DNA of 5,134 nt. It comes from Myxococcales bacterium. GTDB lineage: Bacteria; Myxococcota_C; UBA6777. A program made the translations under genes and the position numbers. This document shows, piece after piece, positions 1 through 5,134 of this stretch. The notes under the pieces were generated by a model that searched no databases, was not told the origin of the DNA, and worked only from the letters and a program-made list of their open reading frames with translations. The DNA is taken from positions 10,999 to 16,132 of the forward strand of contig JALTMC010000448.1 of assembly GCA_027005175.1 (NCBI GenBank). The letters are read 5' to 3'. Positions within the stretch are counted from its first letter, which is position 1, and every line of letters begins with the position of its first letter.

Positions 1-685
1 CCTCCAGAACGACATGTTGTCCTTTCCACTCCCGGATGTTTGCGACCATCACAACAAACAGTTTGTTGGCTGGTATGTGAAGTTCTTCTCTTACAGATTC
101 AGCTGTTCGAGTCACCTGTTTCCGAAAAGACTTCAGGTCAACGCCCAGATAAATGAGTTGGATGCGGCTATCTGGAATACCTGCTTGAAGACACTCATGC
201 CTCATATGTTGGCTTATGGCGATGACTCGATCATAACGGTGAAACATTTGTTTTTTGATGAACCCTGTTACCGGAACGACCTCTCCCATGGCATTTGCGA
301 TACAAGGGATCTTGCATTGATGAGCTGCTGGTAGCCATGTCGTAAAGCCTTGATTGGGTGTGTTGTTGAGATGGACCACATCGATTTTTTGAGCTTGTAG
401 AAACTGTTGACGCCAACGAAATGCAGACCATCTTCCCCACCATCGAATCCCACGCCACTTTGAAGTATATCGCTCCTCTTCTTCTCTCCGTTGTTGGTGG
501 AAGAGGTGTACTTCATAGCCTAGTTTGTGAAGTCTTTGTGCAAAGATATTGTCTTGTCGGAAGGCTGCCACAGGTTCGTAGTGGTCAGGATTCAGGTGAG
601 TGATGAGGTCAAACATGGCTTGGTGGGAACCACCGACTGTATTGTCTTCATTGAATTCAACATAGAGGATACGAGCACGTTTCAT
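1..685 (-). CDS. GT4-family glycosyltransferase, N-terminal part (gene runs off the window)
   Basis: This is probably a cytoplasmic or membrane-associated retaining glycosyltransferase of the GT-B fold, GT4 family, which moves a sugar from a nucleotide-sugar donor to a glycan or lipid acceptor; the substrate cannot be read. I translated 228 residues with no stop up to base 1. Residues 1-10 (MKRARILYVE) form the first Rossmann strand, followed by the Gly-rich loop NTVGGSHQAM (15-24). DVVHLNN lies at 102-108. The family pattern YDRVIAISQHM...GIPDSRIQLIYLGVDLKSF spans 151-187, and VVMVANIREWKGQHVVLE (211-228) opens the C-terminal donor-binding domain, whose Glu-rich donor motif lies outside the window. 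Residues 66-96 are rich in Arg, Trp and Glu and could be a membrane-contacting face (inference). Start chosen: ATG at 685, with a weak AGG 7 bases upstream (693-695). An in-frame ATG at 703 would add MTAGHL but has no visible ribosome site. About 150 residues appear to be missing compared with usual family length. Confidence 0.88.
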   Translation of the reverse strand, partial: MKRARILYVEFNEDNTVGGSHQAMFDLITHLNPDHYEPVAAFRQDNIFAQRLHKLGYEVHLFHQQRREEEERYTSKWRGIRWWGRWSAFRWRQQFLQAQKIDVVHLNNTPNQGFTTWLPAAHQCKIPCIANAMGEVVPVTGFIKKQMFHRYDRVIAISQHMRHECLQAGIPDSRIQLIYLGVDLKSFRKQVTRTAESVREELHIPANKLFVVMVANIREWKGQHVVLE

Positions 686-882
686 AAGGTGGCCTGCTGT
701 CATGAGTAGATTGGTTTTATCGGAAGACCCTGCTGCTGGGAGCGCATTGGGCTGCTTTTTTTGCTTGAGGCAAGAGCCTTTTCAGAATGTTGTGTCCCTC
801 TTTTTATGACGGCTATTTTTTGAGAGACTTTGCTTTATGGGCGATGGAACGCCGACTCAAATGCTGGCTTTTTCTTTGACGG
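686..882. other. Intergenic gap with a degenerate duplicate of the upstream gene's 3' end
   Basis: The gap lies between the 429-residue gene and the glycosyltransferase gene, both on the minus strand. It holds the outer copy of a 27-base direct repeat (808-834) and short A/T runs. I see no convincing minus-strand terminator: no GC-rich stem is followed by a U run in that direction. A weak imperfect stem at 852-870 is followed by a T-rich stretch on the plus strand, where no gene needs it. I see no good promoter for the glycosyltransferase either. Confidence 0.6.
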
Positions 883-904
883 TTATTTTTTGAGAGACTT
901 TGCT
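808..904 (-). repeat. 27-bp direct repeat pair (26/27 identical), one copy covering a stop codon
   Basis: Copies lie at 808-834 and 878-904, 70 bases apart, differing only at 813 (C) versus 883 (T). The inner copy contains the last codons of the 429-residue gene, encoding AKSLKK and TAA. The outer copy, beyond the gene, would encode the same AKSLKK followed by TAG. Short words recur in the same order beyond each copy: ATGGGC at 837 and 916, ATGCTG at 861 and 938. This makes 808-877 look like a decayed head-to-tail duplicate of 878 to about 955. The spacing is not a multiple of three, and the two copies are in different frames. Confidence 0.85.
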
Positions 905-2172
905 GGTGTTGTTGGATGGGCTTGAGGTAGAGGTTGGATGCTGACTCTCTTTCCTCGTAACACCGTCTTTTTGGTGAGAGGGTTTACGATCTTACATACA
1001 GGTTTGCGTAGATCTCCAAATGGTTTGTGGGTGATGGGGTTTGTGATCTTCGCAAGATCTGGAGGGACAAGTTGTTTGAATTTCTGTGCCTGTTGAACAC
1101 CCCAGGCTCTTGTGGCAGCAGTAACACACAAACTTTGGTGCCATCGCAGGATATATTTTTCTACAGATGGTATGCCTATCGCAAAGAAGCGTATACCTAC
1201 CACGTTGTATTGAAAGATCTCTGTCCAATTGCTTCGGTTCTTAAATTGAGTTTGTATTCGCAGTACGGCCTTCTCTTCCGGGTAGACCTCCCAAAAATCG
1301 GCATTTAATGGTAGAGAAGCTCGATGAATTTTGGGTGCATAGAAATAAAGTAAGAATTTTTTTGTGTTCTGATAGTCCCACCAGGGCCACGTCATCAACG
1401 CTGGTTTTGCGGTCTGCTGCTTCCCTGCATTAAATTGCCTTAAGTGATGTTGCTGAAACTCTAATTCCGAGCGAAGTGCCTCTCCCATGGGGTTTAATGT
1501 GGGGTTCTCCGATGCTTTTAATCTCAAAAGAACTTTGTTGCGAACGCTGATAGATAGTTTGGGGTGTGTGAGGGCATAGCGGAGATACGTTAACAAGTGT
1601 TCATGAACAGCCACCCAGACCATGACAAAGATCAGCGATAGCTGACAATGCTGGAGTTGAGGCTGTATGCGCGTCATTGCCCACAGCAACTCTTTCGCTG
1701 CAATATCGGGTTGACCTTGTTGTATTTGATAAAGAGCACGCAGTCCCAGGTACTTCGTTCCACGTACCATGTAGATATAAGATGGAAATCTTTCTCGCTG
1801 TAGGTCTGCTGCTGGAGGACAACCTGTTGATGTAAGGGCTTTCTTAAATTCTTGGTAGGCCATCTCCGATTGAGATAGATAGGGCTGGACTTGCTGAAGC
1901 TTTCGATACCATCCGTGCTCTTTCACCAATAACTTTTTCCAATTGCTGATGAAGTTATAGTTTGTCAGTATTTTGGGAGGTGTTTCGATAAATTTGGCCC
2001 ATAATGGCGAAAGAGGACGTACCTTTCTGGCAGAATTTAAGGAAAGTCCCTCAACTATCTTTGATTTTGGAAATTGAGGCTTGCTGGACAGAAGGAAACC
2101 TGTAGCTCCACCCAGAACAATAACAGAGATCGACAGAATACCTAGTGTGATGAATAGGACCTTTGACTTCAT
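883..2172 (-). CDS. Membrane-anchored protein of unknown function, 429 aa
   Basis: I do not recognise this gene. Residues 4-28 form one hydrophobic segment (LFITLGILSISVIVLGGATG) after a short Lys-containing start, with no lipobox and no clear AxA cleavage site, so it is probably an uncleaved anchor with the rest outside the inner membrane. Residues 80-250 look helical and tetratricopeptide-like in texture (GLRALYQIQQGQPDIAAKELLWAMTRI, given here as 143-169 in outline) without a clear TPR match. Near the end KQLVPPDLAKITNPITHKPFG (366-386, approximate) recalls the LVP..L....DPF.GKPL tail of some Planctomycetes and Myxococcota exported proteins; this is from memory and weak. A related element, IVNPLTKK, follows at 395-402. 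The tail (from about 403) is basic and Pro-rich. Start chosen: ATG at 2172, because GGGAG (2185-2181) sits 8 bases upstream. A longer form from 2211 would add 13 residues that include the ribosome site. The 3' end lies in a direct repeat. Confidence 0.82.
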   Translation of the reverse strand: MKSKVLFITLGILSISVIVLGGATGFLLSSKPQFPKSKIVEGLSLNSARKVRPLSPLWAKFIETPPKILTNYNFISNWKKLLVKEHGWYRKLQQVQPYLSQSEMAYQEFKKALTSTGCPPAADLQRERFPSYIYMVRGTKYLGLRALYQIQQGQPDIAAKELLWAMTRIQPQLQHCQLSLIFVMVWVAVHEHLLTYLRYALTHPKLSISVRNKVLLRLKASENPTLNPMGEALRSELEFQQHHLRQFNAGKQQTAKPALMTWPWWDYQNTKKFLLYFYAPKIHRASLPLNADFWEVYPEEKAVLRIQTQFKNRSNWTEIFQYNVVGIRFFAIGIPSVEKYILRWHQSLCVTAATRAWGVQQAQKFKQLVPPDLAKITNPITHKPFGDLRKPVCKIVNPLTKKTVLRGKRVSIQPLPQAHPTTPAKSLKK

Positions 2173-2180
2173 GAAATGAT

Positions 2181-2185
2181 CTCCC
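2181..2185 (-). promoter_or_regulatory. Ribosome binding site that fixes the start of the 429-aa gene
   Basis: On the minus strand GGGAG is followed by 8 bases (ATCATTTC) and ATG at 2172. This is a good Shine-Dalgarno match with good spacing. It argues against the longer in-frame start at 2211, which would translate through it. Confidence 0.75.
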
Positions 2186-2197
2186 AAAGTCGGTATG

Positions 2198-2218
2198 TTG
2201 AAGAGAAACAACTCTCAA
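2198..2218 (-). promoter_or_regulatory. Small hairpin in the presumed 5' leader of the 429-aa gene
   Basis: On the minus strand TTGAGAG, loop TTGTTT, CTCTTCAA can pair as TTGA/TCAA and GAG/CTC with a single bulged base. It ends about 12 bases upstream of the GGGAG ribosome site. A role in translation or RNA stability is only inferred; the stem is short and AT-rich. Confidence 0.25.
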
Positions 2219-2220
2219 GC

Positions 2221-2249
2221 TTATTACCGCTTCTATTGGTATGTTTCAA
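2221..2249 (-). promoter_or_regulatory. Weak sigma70-like promoter candidate for the 429-aa gene
   Basis: On the minus strand TTGAAA (2249-2244) is followed after exactly 17 bases by TAATAA (2226-2221). The -35 element is close to consensus (TTGACA) but the -10 matches only about half of TATAAT. The position, roughly 50 bases before the ATG, fits. This is a candidate only. Confidence 0.25.
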
Positions 2250-2315
2250 GCTGTTGCTATGTTGGTGTTCTTTCTGAGGGGAGCAAACTGTTTGTTCTCT
2301 ACGTGTGTAGGTACT

Positions 2316-2421
2316 CTTTGCGCGTTTGCTTCGGTGTGAGTATGTGTCTTTAGCTGGGTTCAAGGAAAGCGAAGAGAAGTGCCCGATGCCTTTGCGCGTT
2401 TGCTTCGGTGTGAGTATGTGT
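2316..2421. repeat. Perfect 32-bp direct repeat pair separated by 42 bases
   Basis: Copies at 2316-2347 and 2390-2421 are identical over 32 bases. Each begins CTTTGCGCGTTTGC and ends GTGTGAGTATGTGT on the plus strand. The first base after each copy differs and the next three (TTT) agree. The 42-base interval shows little similarity to what follows the second copy, apart from a shared AAANCGAAG block at the same offset. The period of 74 is not a multiple of three, which fits non-coding DNA. No third full copy was found. Confidence 0.93.
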
Positions 2422-2472
2422 ATTTCCACCTCAAACGTCAAATCGAAGCTTCACGTGAGAAGGCTGACTTGA

Positions 2473-2521
2473 CTTGTCTGTACAAGCTCATACGGCTTGC
2501 TCACCCGAGCACTGCAGCAGT
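2473..2521. other. Chain of four small overlapping stem-loops after the 852-aa gene
   Basis: On the plus strand these are CTTGT(CTGT)ACAAG at 2473-2486, CAAGC(7 bases)GCTTG at 2483-2499, TGCTC(ACCC)GAGCA at 2498-2511 and ACTG(CAG)CAGT at 2511-2521. Neighbours share bases, so the first two exclude each other and the later ones touch. They begin 27 bases beyond the stop codon of the 852-residue gene. No U run follows on the minus strand, so a classical intrinsic terminator is not supported. A mRNA 3'-end stabiliser or a factor-dependent end is possible. Confidence 0.4.
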
Positions 2522-2547
2522 CCGTGTTTTTGGATAAAGGCTCTTTT

Positions 2548-5106
2548 CTAGTGATGCGAGCGTTGACGTTGGACGAGGCCAAGAAGGAGAAGAAGAGCCG
2601 TGAAAAAAAAGGTGAAAAAAGAGGAGTGGCTGGATTCACAACTACAGCCATCCACTGTGCCTCTCAGGTCCTTTGTGGGTGAGGATGTATCGGGGGATGC
2701 TCCTCGGATGGTGGGTTCGGACGCTGAGGCTTGTTCGCTTTCTTTTGGGCTCGAAAACTCCTCCTTTTTATTTGCGTCTGAAGTCGCTGCTGGCTCCGTT
2801 GTAAGCTCTCTTTTCGCTTTTTCTGATGGCTCGGACTTGGCTTCCATTGTAGGCTCTGAGCGGGGCTCGGACTTGGCTTCCATTGTAGGCTCTGAGCGGG
2901 GCTCAGAGTTGGCTTCCATTGTGGGCTCTGAGCGGGGCTCAGGTCCTGGCTCGGAGGGGGAAGCAAGCTGACAAGTCTCTGTACACTGGTCTCCATTCTG
3001 GCGGTTTCCATCATCACATGCTTCGCCGGGCTCTTTCATTTTGTTTCCACATACTGCTGTGAATTGGATGAAGCCAGGCCGAATCTCTTTCCAGCTTGCA
3101 TTGGTTCCTGCTTTCCAGGTCTGCGTGGACTGGAGGGGAGGCAAGGAAAACCCTTTGAACATTGCAGCTGTTAGCTCGATCTCAACCCGGTCGTAGATCA
3201 CCCATTTGTTACTGACTCTTTTCATCACAGGGATCTTGAGAAGGCCACCACTTGTTTGTTGGATTGCTGATGGGGCCAGTGGCGTTGTCCCTCCTTGAGG
3301 ATATACCTTCAACATTGTTGGTGTGAGTTTTATGCGATGAGTGACAAATCCATTTTTTGATGTGGCGTAGATGTCGAAGGAGAGCTGCTTTACTGTGTAG
3401 TATTTTTCTCGTAAACCTGTTGCAAATCCACCCACTGAAAGTGTCTTTATCACCAATGTCTTAATGGTGAATCCCGATGGATTATGGCCTGTGAGTGTAG
3501 TGAAGCGGGTGGGCTTAAACAGATCCACTTCTTTGACAGGAGTGAGTCCTATAAGGTGTTCCTTTTTTTGTGCATCTCTGGACCAGAGTCGAAACTGCCG
3601 GGTGGAGCTGTTTCCGGTGAGTGTTGCGACATGCATCGTCAGATCTTCGAAGTGGACTTTTCCGATATCTGGGACAAAGGGTGGAGCAACAGAAGAGCTG
3701 CTGGCTTGTGTTGCAACAACAATCCTATGAAAACCACGAAGACCACTATTGTTCTGGAGTATCGTTTGTACCAAGTAGCGACCTCCTTTACTGTATTGAT
3801 GACTGGCAGACAAGAGCTTTGTGTTTGGAGCCCATCGAAGCTTTTCTGTGTGACCGTCTCCCCAAACCACAAATACTGGAAAATTGGTAGGGAGCTTGCT
3901 GTTTCTTTGTCCCGTCTCGAGAAGTTGGATGATAAGTCGTATACCGTGAGAACCATCTTGGGTGTAGGTTGCAGTGACCAAAGGAGCTTTCCCCAACGTG
4001 CATCCGTGGAACTCATCAACTTTCTTTTCTTTGGGGAGTGGAATCGCTAGTAGTTTGTAATCTTGCATCTTTTGATTGGATTTGAAACAACGTAAAAGAT
4101 GGCTACTCATGTGCCTAAGCAGAGCAGCGTCTGGGTCTTTTACCTTCGAGAGGTACGTTTTTTTGGATGTCTCCGTCCAGACACGTGAATCCACTGAAGC
4201 CAGCCGGTTGTAAAAGTTGGGTACGCTTCCCAGAAGTCGAAACATGCTGAGTTGCAAGAGAGCATTAAGCTGAGAGGCATCGATATTTACTTTACCTTTG
4301 GTATCTTTGACAGCAAACAATGGATCATCCCATTTAAACGGATAGATCTTGCTTACTTTGTGTTGCCATTCCACACAACCTCGACCAGTGATCGTGTCTA
4401 GCAAGCTCGTAAGAGATGTCTTTTCTGTGCTGTAGTTGTTGATGTACTTTCGCCAGCAACTTCTCAACTCTTTGGCAACTTCACGGGCTCTCTGCTTGAC
4501 GCTTCGGGGCCAGTTCAAGGGATGAGGTCCACCCTGGGCAAGTTTCTTCTCCAGAGCACCTATATCTTTCCCTTTTTTATAATGACAGAGTGGGATGTGC
4601 TCGCAAGTTTGTGGTGTGCTGATACAAGCCTGTCCTGGCTTTGCATTGGGATTGACGATTTGAGTCAGGCCGGCAGCCATTGTTCCTACACCGTATCGTG
4701 AATTGCAGTTGATCACAGGATAGCCTACAAACGAAGTATGGCAGCCTTTGTTCGGAACATAGCAACATTGGAAACAAACACCATTGCCACAGTCTAGCTT
4801 AAAAGAGTCAAAGATCTGTAGCTTTGAAATAAAAGAGGGGTAATGCGAGCCGATCTTCTTTTCTTGCATATAGCAAAACAAGGCCAATGCCGCACACATC
4901 TTTTTTGAGCCTCCCCGCTCCCTGCACTTTTGATTGTTGGTAAATAGTTTTTTTGTGTCATCATACACACTCTTGGCGTTGTTGTAGGTATCGTGAAGAT
5001 CCTTGATCGCCTCTAAGGATTGGGCTGAAACAGGGACTGTCATCGCGCTCCACAACAAGCTGCTGAATGCAAAGATGGGCCAACAACGAACAAGTTTTCT
5101 GTTCAT
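2548..5106 (-). CDS. Secreted multidomain surface protein with DUF4215-like repeat and MYXO-CTERM-like anchor, 852 aa
   Basis: This is a probable surface-anchored protein, exported by Sec; its ligand or activity is unknown. In order: signal peptide 1-28 (NRKLVR, hydrophobic core, VSA before QS); a Cys-rich domain to about 250 with 14 cysteines, including CGNGVCFQCC at 106-115, and CISTPQTCEHIPLC at 161-174; a helical stretch to about 370; a PKD-like beta domain about 375-467 (VVWGDGHTE at 413-421, HQYSKGGRYLVQTI at 436-449); a beta-rich region to 685 with no cysteine after C369; a DUF4215-like four-Cys repeat 686-712 (CGNKMKEPGEACDDGN, then two more Cys); a Ser/Glu/Pro-rich stalk 713-818 with a 12-residue repeat (SEPRSEPTMEAK); and a MYXO-CTERM-like tail 819-852 (DGCSC, a Phe/Leu helix, QRQRSHH). 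In known MYXO-CTERM proteins the Cys motif is processed and attached at the cell surface by myxosortase; applying that here is inference. Start: ATG at 5106 after AAGGAG with an 11-base gap. I do not recognise the N-terminal half. Confidence 0.92.
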   Translation of the reverse strand: MNRKLVRCWPIFAFSSLLWSAMTVPVSAQSLEAIKDLHDTYNNAKSVYDDTKKLFTNNQKCRERGGSKKMCAALALFCYMQEKKIGSHYPSFISKLQIFDSFKLDCGNGVCFQCCYVPNKGCHTSFVGYPVINCNSRYGVGTMAAGLTQIVNPNAKPGQACISTPQTCEHIPLCHYKKGKDIGALEKKLAQGGPHPLNWPRSVKQRAREVAKELRSCWRKYINNYSTEKTSLTSLLDTITGRGCVEWQHKVSKIYPFKWDDPLFAVKDTKGKVNIDASQLNALLQLSMFRLLGSVPNFYNRLASVDSRVWTETSKKTYLSKVKDPDAALLRHMSSHLLRCFKSNQKMQDYKLLAIPLPKEKKVDEFHGCTLGKAPLVTATYTQDGSHGIRLIIQLLETGQRNSKLPTNFPVFVVWGDGHTEKLRWAPNTKLLSASHQYSKGGRYLVQTILQNNSGLRGFHRIVVATQASSSSVAPPFVPDIGKVHFEDLTMHVATLTGNSSTRQFRLWSRDAQKKEHLIGLTPVKEVDLFKPTRFTTLTGHNPSGFTIKTLVIKTLSVGGFATGLREKYYTVKQLSFDIYATSKNGFVTHRIKLTPTMLKVYPQGGTTPLAPSAIQQTSGGLLKIPVMKRVSNKWVIYDRVEIELTAAMFKGFSLPPLQSTQTWKAGTNASWKEIRPGFIQFTAVCGNKMKEPGEACDDGNRQNGDQCTETCQLASPSEPGPEPRSEPTMEANSEPRSEPTMEAKSEPRSEPTMEAKSEPSEKAKRELTTEPAATSDANKKEEFSSPKESEQASASEPTIRGASPDTSSPTKDLRGTVDGCSCESSHSSFFTFFFTALLLLLGLVQRQRSHH
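2551..2652 (-). other. MYXO-CTERM-like sorting signal (residues 819-852)
   Basis: This covers the coding bases for DGCSCESSHSS, a helix of about 16 residues (FFTFFFTALLLLLGLV) and QRQRSHH at the extreme C terminus. The tripartite plan of Gly-Cys-x-Cys, hydrophobic span and basic end matches the MYXO-CTERM (TIGR03901-type) layout. The basic end is weaker than the Arg clusters common in that family: two Arg plus two His. Confidence 0.78.
2830..2937 (-). repeat. Three tandem 36-bp units in the Ser/Glu/Pro stalk
   Basis: Units lie at 2830-2865, 2866-2901 and 2902-2937. The first two are identical; the third differs at three bases. Each encodes the 12-residue unit SEPRSEPTMEAK (an N replaces the last K once) within residues 722-757. 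The unit length is a multiple of three, so gain or loss of a unit changes stalk length without breaking the frame. Confidence 0.95.
2971..3051 (-). other. DUF4215-like cysteine-rich repeat (residues 686-712)
   Basis: The stretch CGNKMKEPGEACDDGNRQNG followed by DQCTETC has the spacing C-x10-C-x10-C-x3-C. This matches the myxobacterial repeat usually written CGDG.....GE.CDDGN..NGDGC...C. It occurs once here, just before the stalk. The family is common in secreted Myxococcota proteins; its function is not established. Confidence 0.85.
3706..3984 (-). other. PKD-like beta-sandwich domain (residues about 375-467)
   Basis: Residues 411-421 (VFVVWGDGHTE) match the strand-turn signature VxWGDG of PKD-type domains. 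Residues 436-449 (HQYSKGGRYLVQTI) match the closing H-x-Y-x-x-x-G-x-Y-x-V strand pair. The boundaries are estimates. PKD domains are usually spacer or carbohydrate- and protein-contacting modules in extracellular proteins. Confidence 0.65.
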
Positions 5107-5117
5107 GGGAAAGTTGT

Positions 5118-5125
5118 CTCCTTCT
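5118..5125 (-). promoter_or_regulatory. Ribosome binding site of the 852-aa gene
   Basis: AGAAGGAG on the minus strand lies 11 bases before the ATG at 5106. It is a near-complete Shine-Dalgarno match with slightly long spacing. The promoter would lie outside the window. Confidence 0.7.
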
Positions 5126-5134
5126 TACAAATTC

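Larger units (their letters stand above)
2173..2547. other. 375-base intergenic region
   Basis: The region separates the 852-residue gene (stop at 2548) from the 429-residue gene. Going down the minus strand it holds a chain of small hairpins (2521-2473), two adjoining palindromes (TCACGTGA at 2451-2458 and GAAGCTTC at 2445-2452), a perfect 32-base direct repeat pair (2390-2421 and 2316-2347), a weak promoter candidate (2249-2221), a hairpin in the presumed leader (2218-2198) and the ribosome site at 2185-2181. A TTG-initiated frame of 90 codons (2441-2169) crosses it but does not look coding. No terminator with a U run was found. Confidence 0.7.

Noticed and set aside
852-877. Plus-strand intrinsic terminator (GCCGAC/GCTGGC stem followed by a T-rich stretch)
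   Set aside because: The stem has a mismatch and a wobble pair with a 6-base loop, and no plus-strand gene precedes it. On the minus strand the U run is on the wrong side.
2173-2211. Longer start of the 429-aa protein at 2211, adding 13 residues
   Set aside because: The extension would cover the GGGAG ribosome site, and it places a non-signal-like stretch before an otherwise standard Lys-plus-hydrophobic N terminus.
2242-2315. Possible third, decayed copy of the 32-base repeat at the next 74-base period
   Set aside because: Only short gapped words such as GTTGCT and GGTGT match; this is within chance for such a T/G-rich stretch.
2316-2421. Minimal CRISPR array (two repeats, one spacer)
   Set aside because: Only two copies, a 42-base interval partly similar to the flank, no palindromic repeat arms, and no cas gene in the window.
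2169-2441. TTG-started 90-codon minus-strand frame whose TGA overlaps the ATG of the 429-aa gene (ATGA overlap suggesting translational coupling)
   Set aside because: No ribosome site before the TTG. It spans two copies of a 32-base repeat with a period of 74, so the copies are read in different frames. The product is a low-information mix of Ser, Thr, Lys and Arg.
2600-2971. 123-codon plus-strand frame with Ser/Glu/Gly repeats
   Set aside because: It is the antisense reading of the 36-base tandem repeats that encode the SEP stalk. The repeat itself keeps the frame open.
3484-4050. 188-codon plus-strand open frame
   Set aside because: It lies wholly antisense to the well-supported 852-residue gene, has no family features and no ribosome site that I can see. 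It is a shadow frame.

Overview
The window most likely comes from a member of Myxococcota or a close relative (formerly Deltaproteobacteria) with unusually moderate GC content. The evidence is one 852-residue secreted protein. Near its C terminus it has a myxobacterial-type four-cysteine repeat (DUF4215-like, CGN..EPGEACDDGN...C...C), and it ends in a MYXO-CTERM-like sorting signal: a Gly-Cys-Ser-Cys motif, a hydrophobic helix and a basic tail. Classical Myxococcales are strongly GC-rich. By eye this DNA is not, so the lineage assignment is an inference.

All three supported genes lie on the minus strand and are read from high to low coordinates. (1) 5106-2548: the large secreted, probably surface-anchored protein, with signal peptide, Cys-rich N-terminal domain, PKD-like beta domain, DUF4215-like repeat, Ser/Glu/Pro repeat stalk and MYXO-CTERM. 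(2) A 375-base gap holding a chain of small hairpins, a perfect 32-bp direct repeat pair, a weak candidate promoter and a strong ribosome binding site. (3) 2172-883: a 429-residue protein with an N-terminal membrane anchor and no recognised function. (4) A gap of about 200 bases with a second, partly decayed copy of the 3' end of the preceding gene. (5) 685-1: the first 228 residues of a GT4-type glycosyltransferase, cut by the window edge and open to base 1.

The gaps between the genes are long (375 and about 197 bases), so a tight operon is not supported. They are co-oriented and two of them act at or beyond the membrane, but no shared pathway can be read from the sequence. I see no tRNA, rRNA, transposase, CRISPR array with cas genes, or known defence system. 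The least explained items are the architecture of the 852-residue protein and the two pairs of direct repeats, one pair per intergenic gap, with similar periods (74 and 70 bases).
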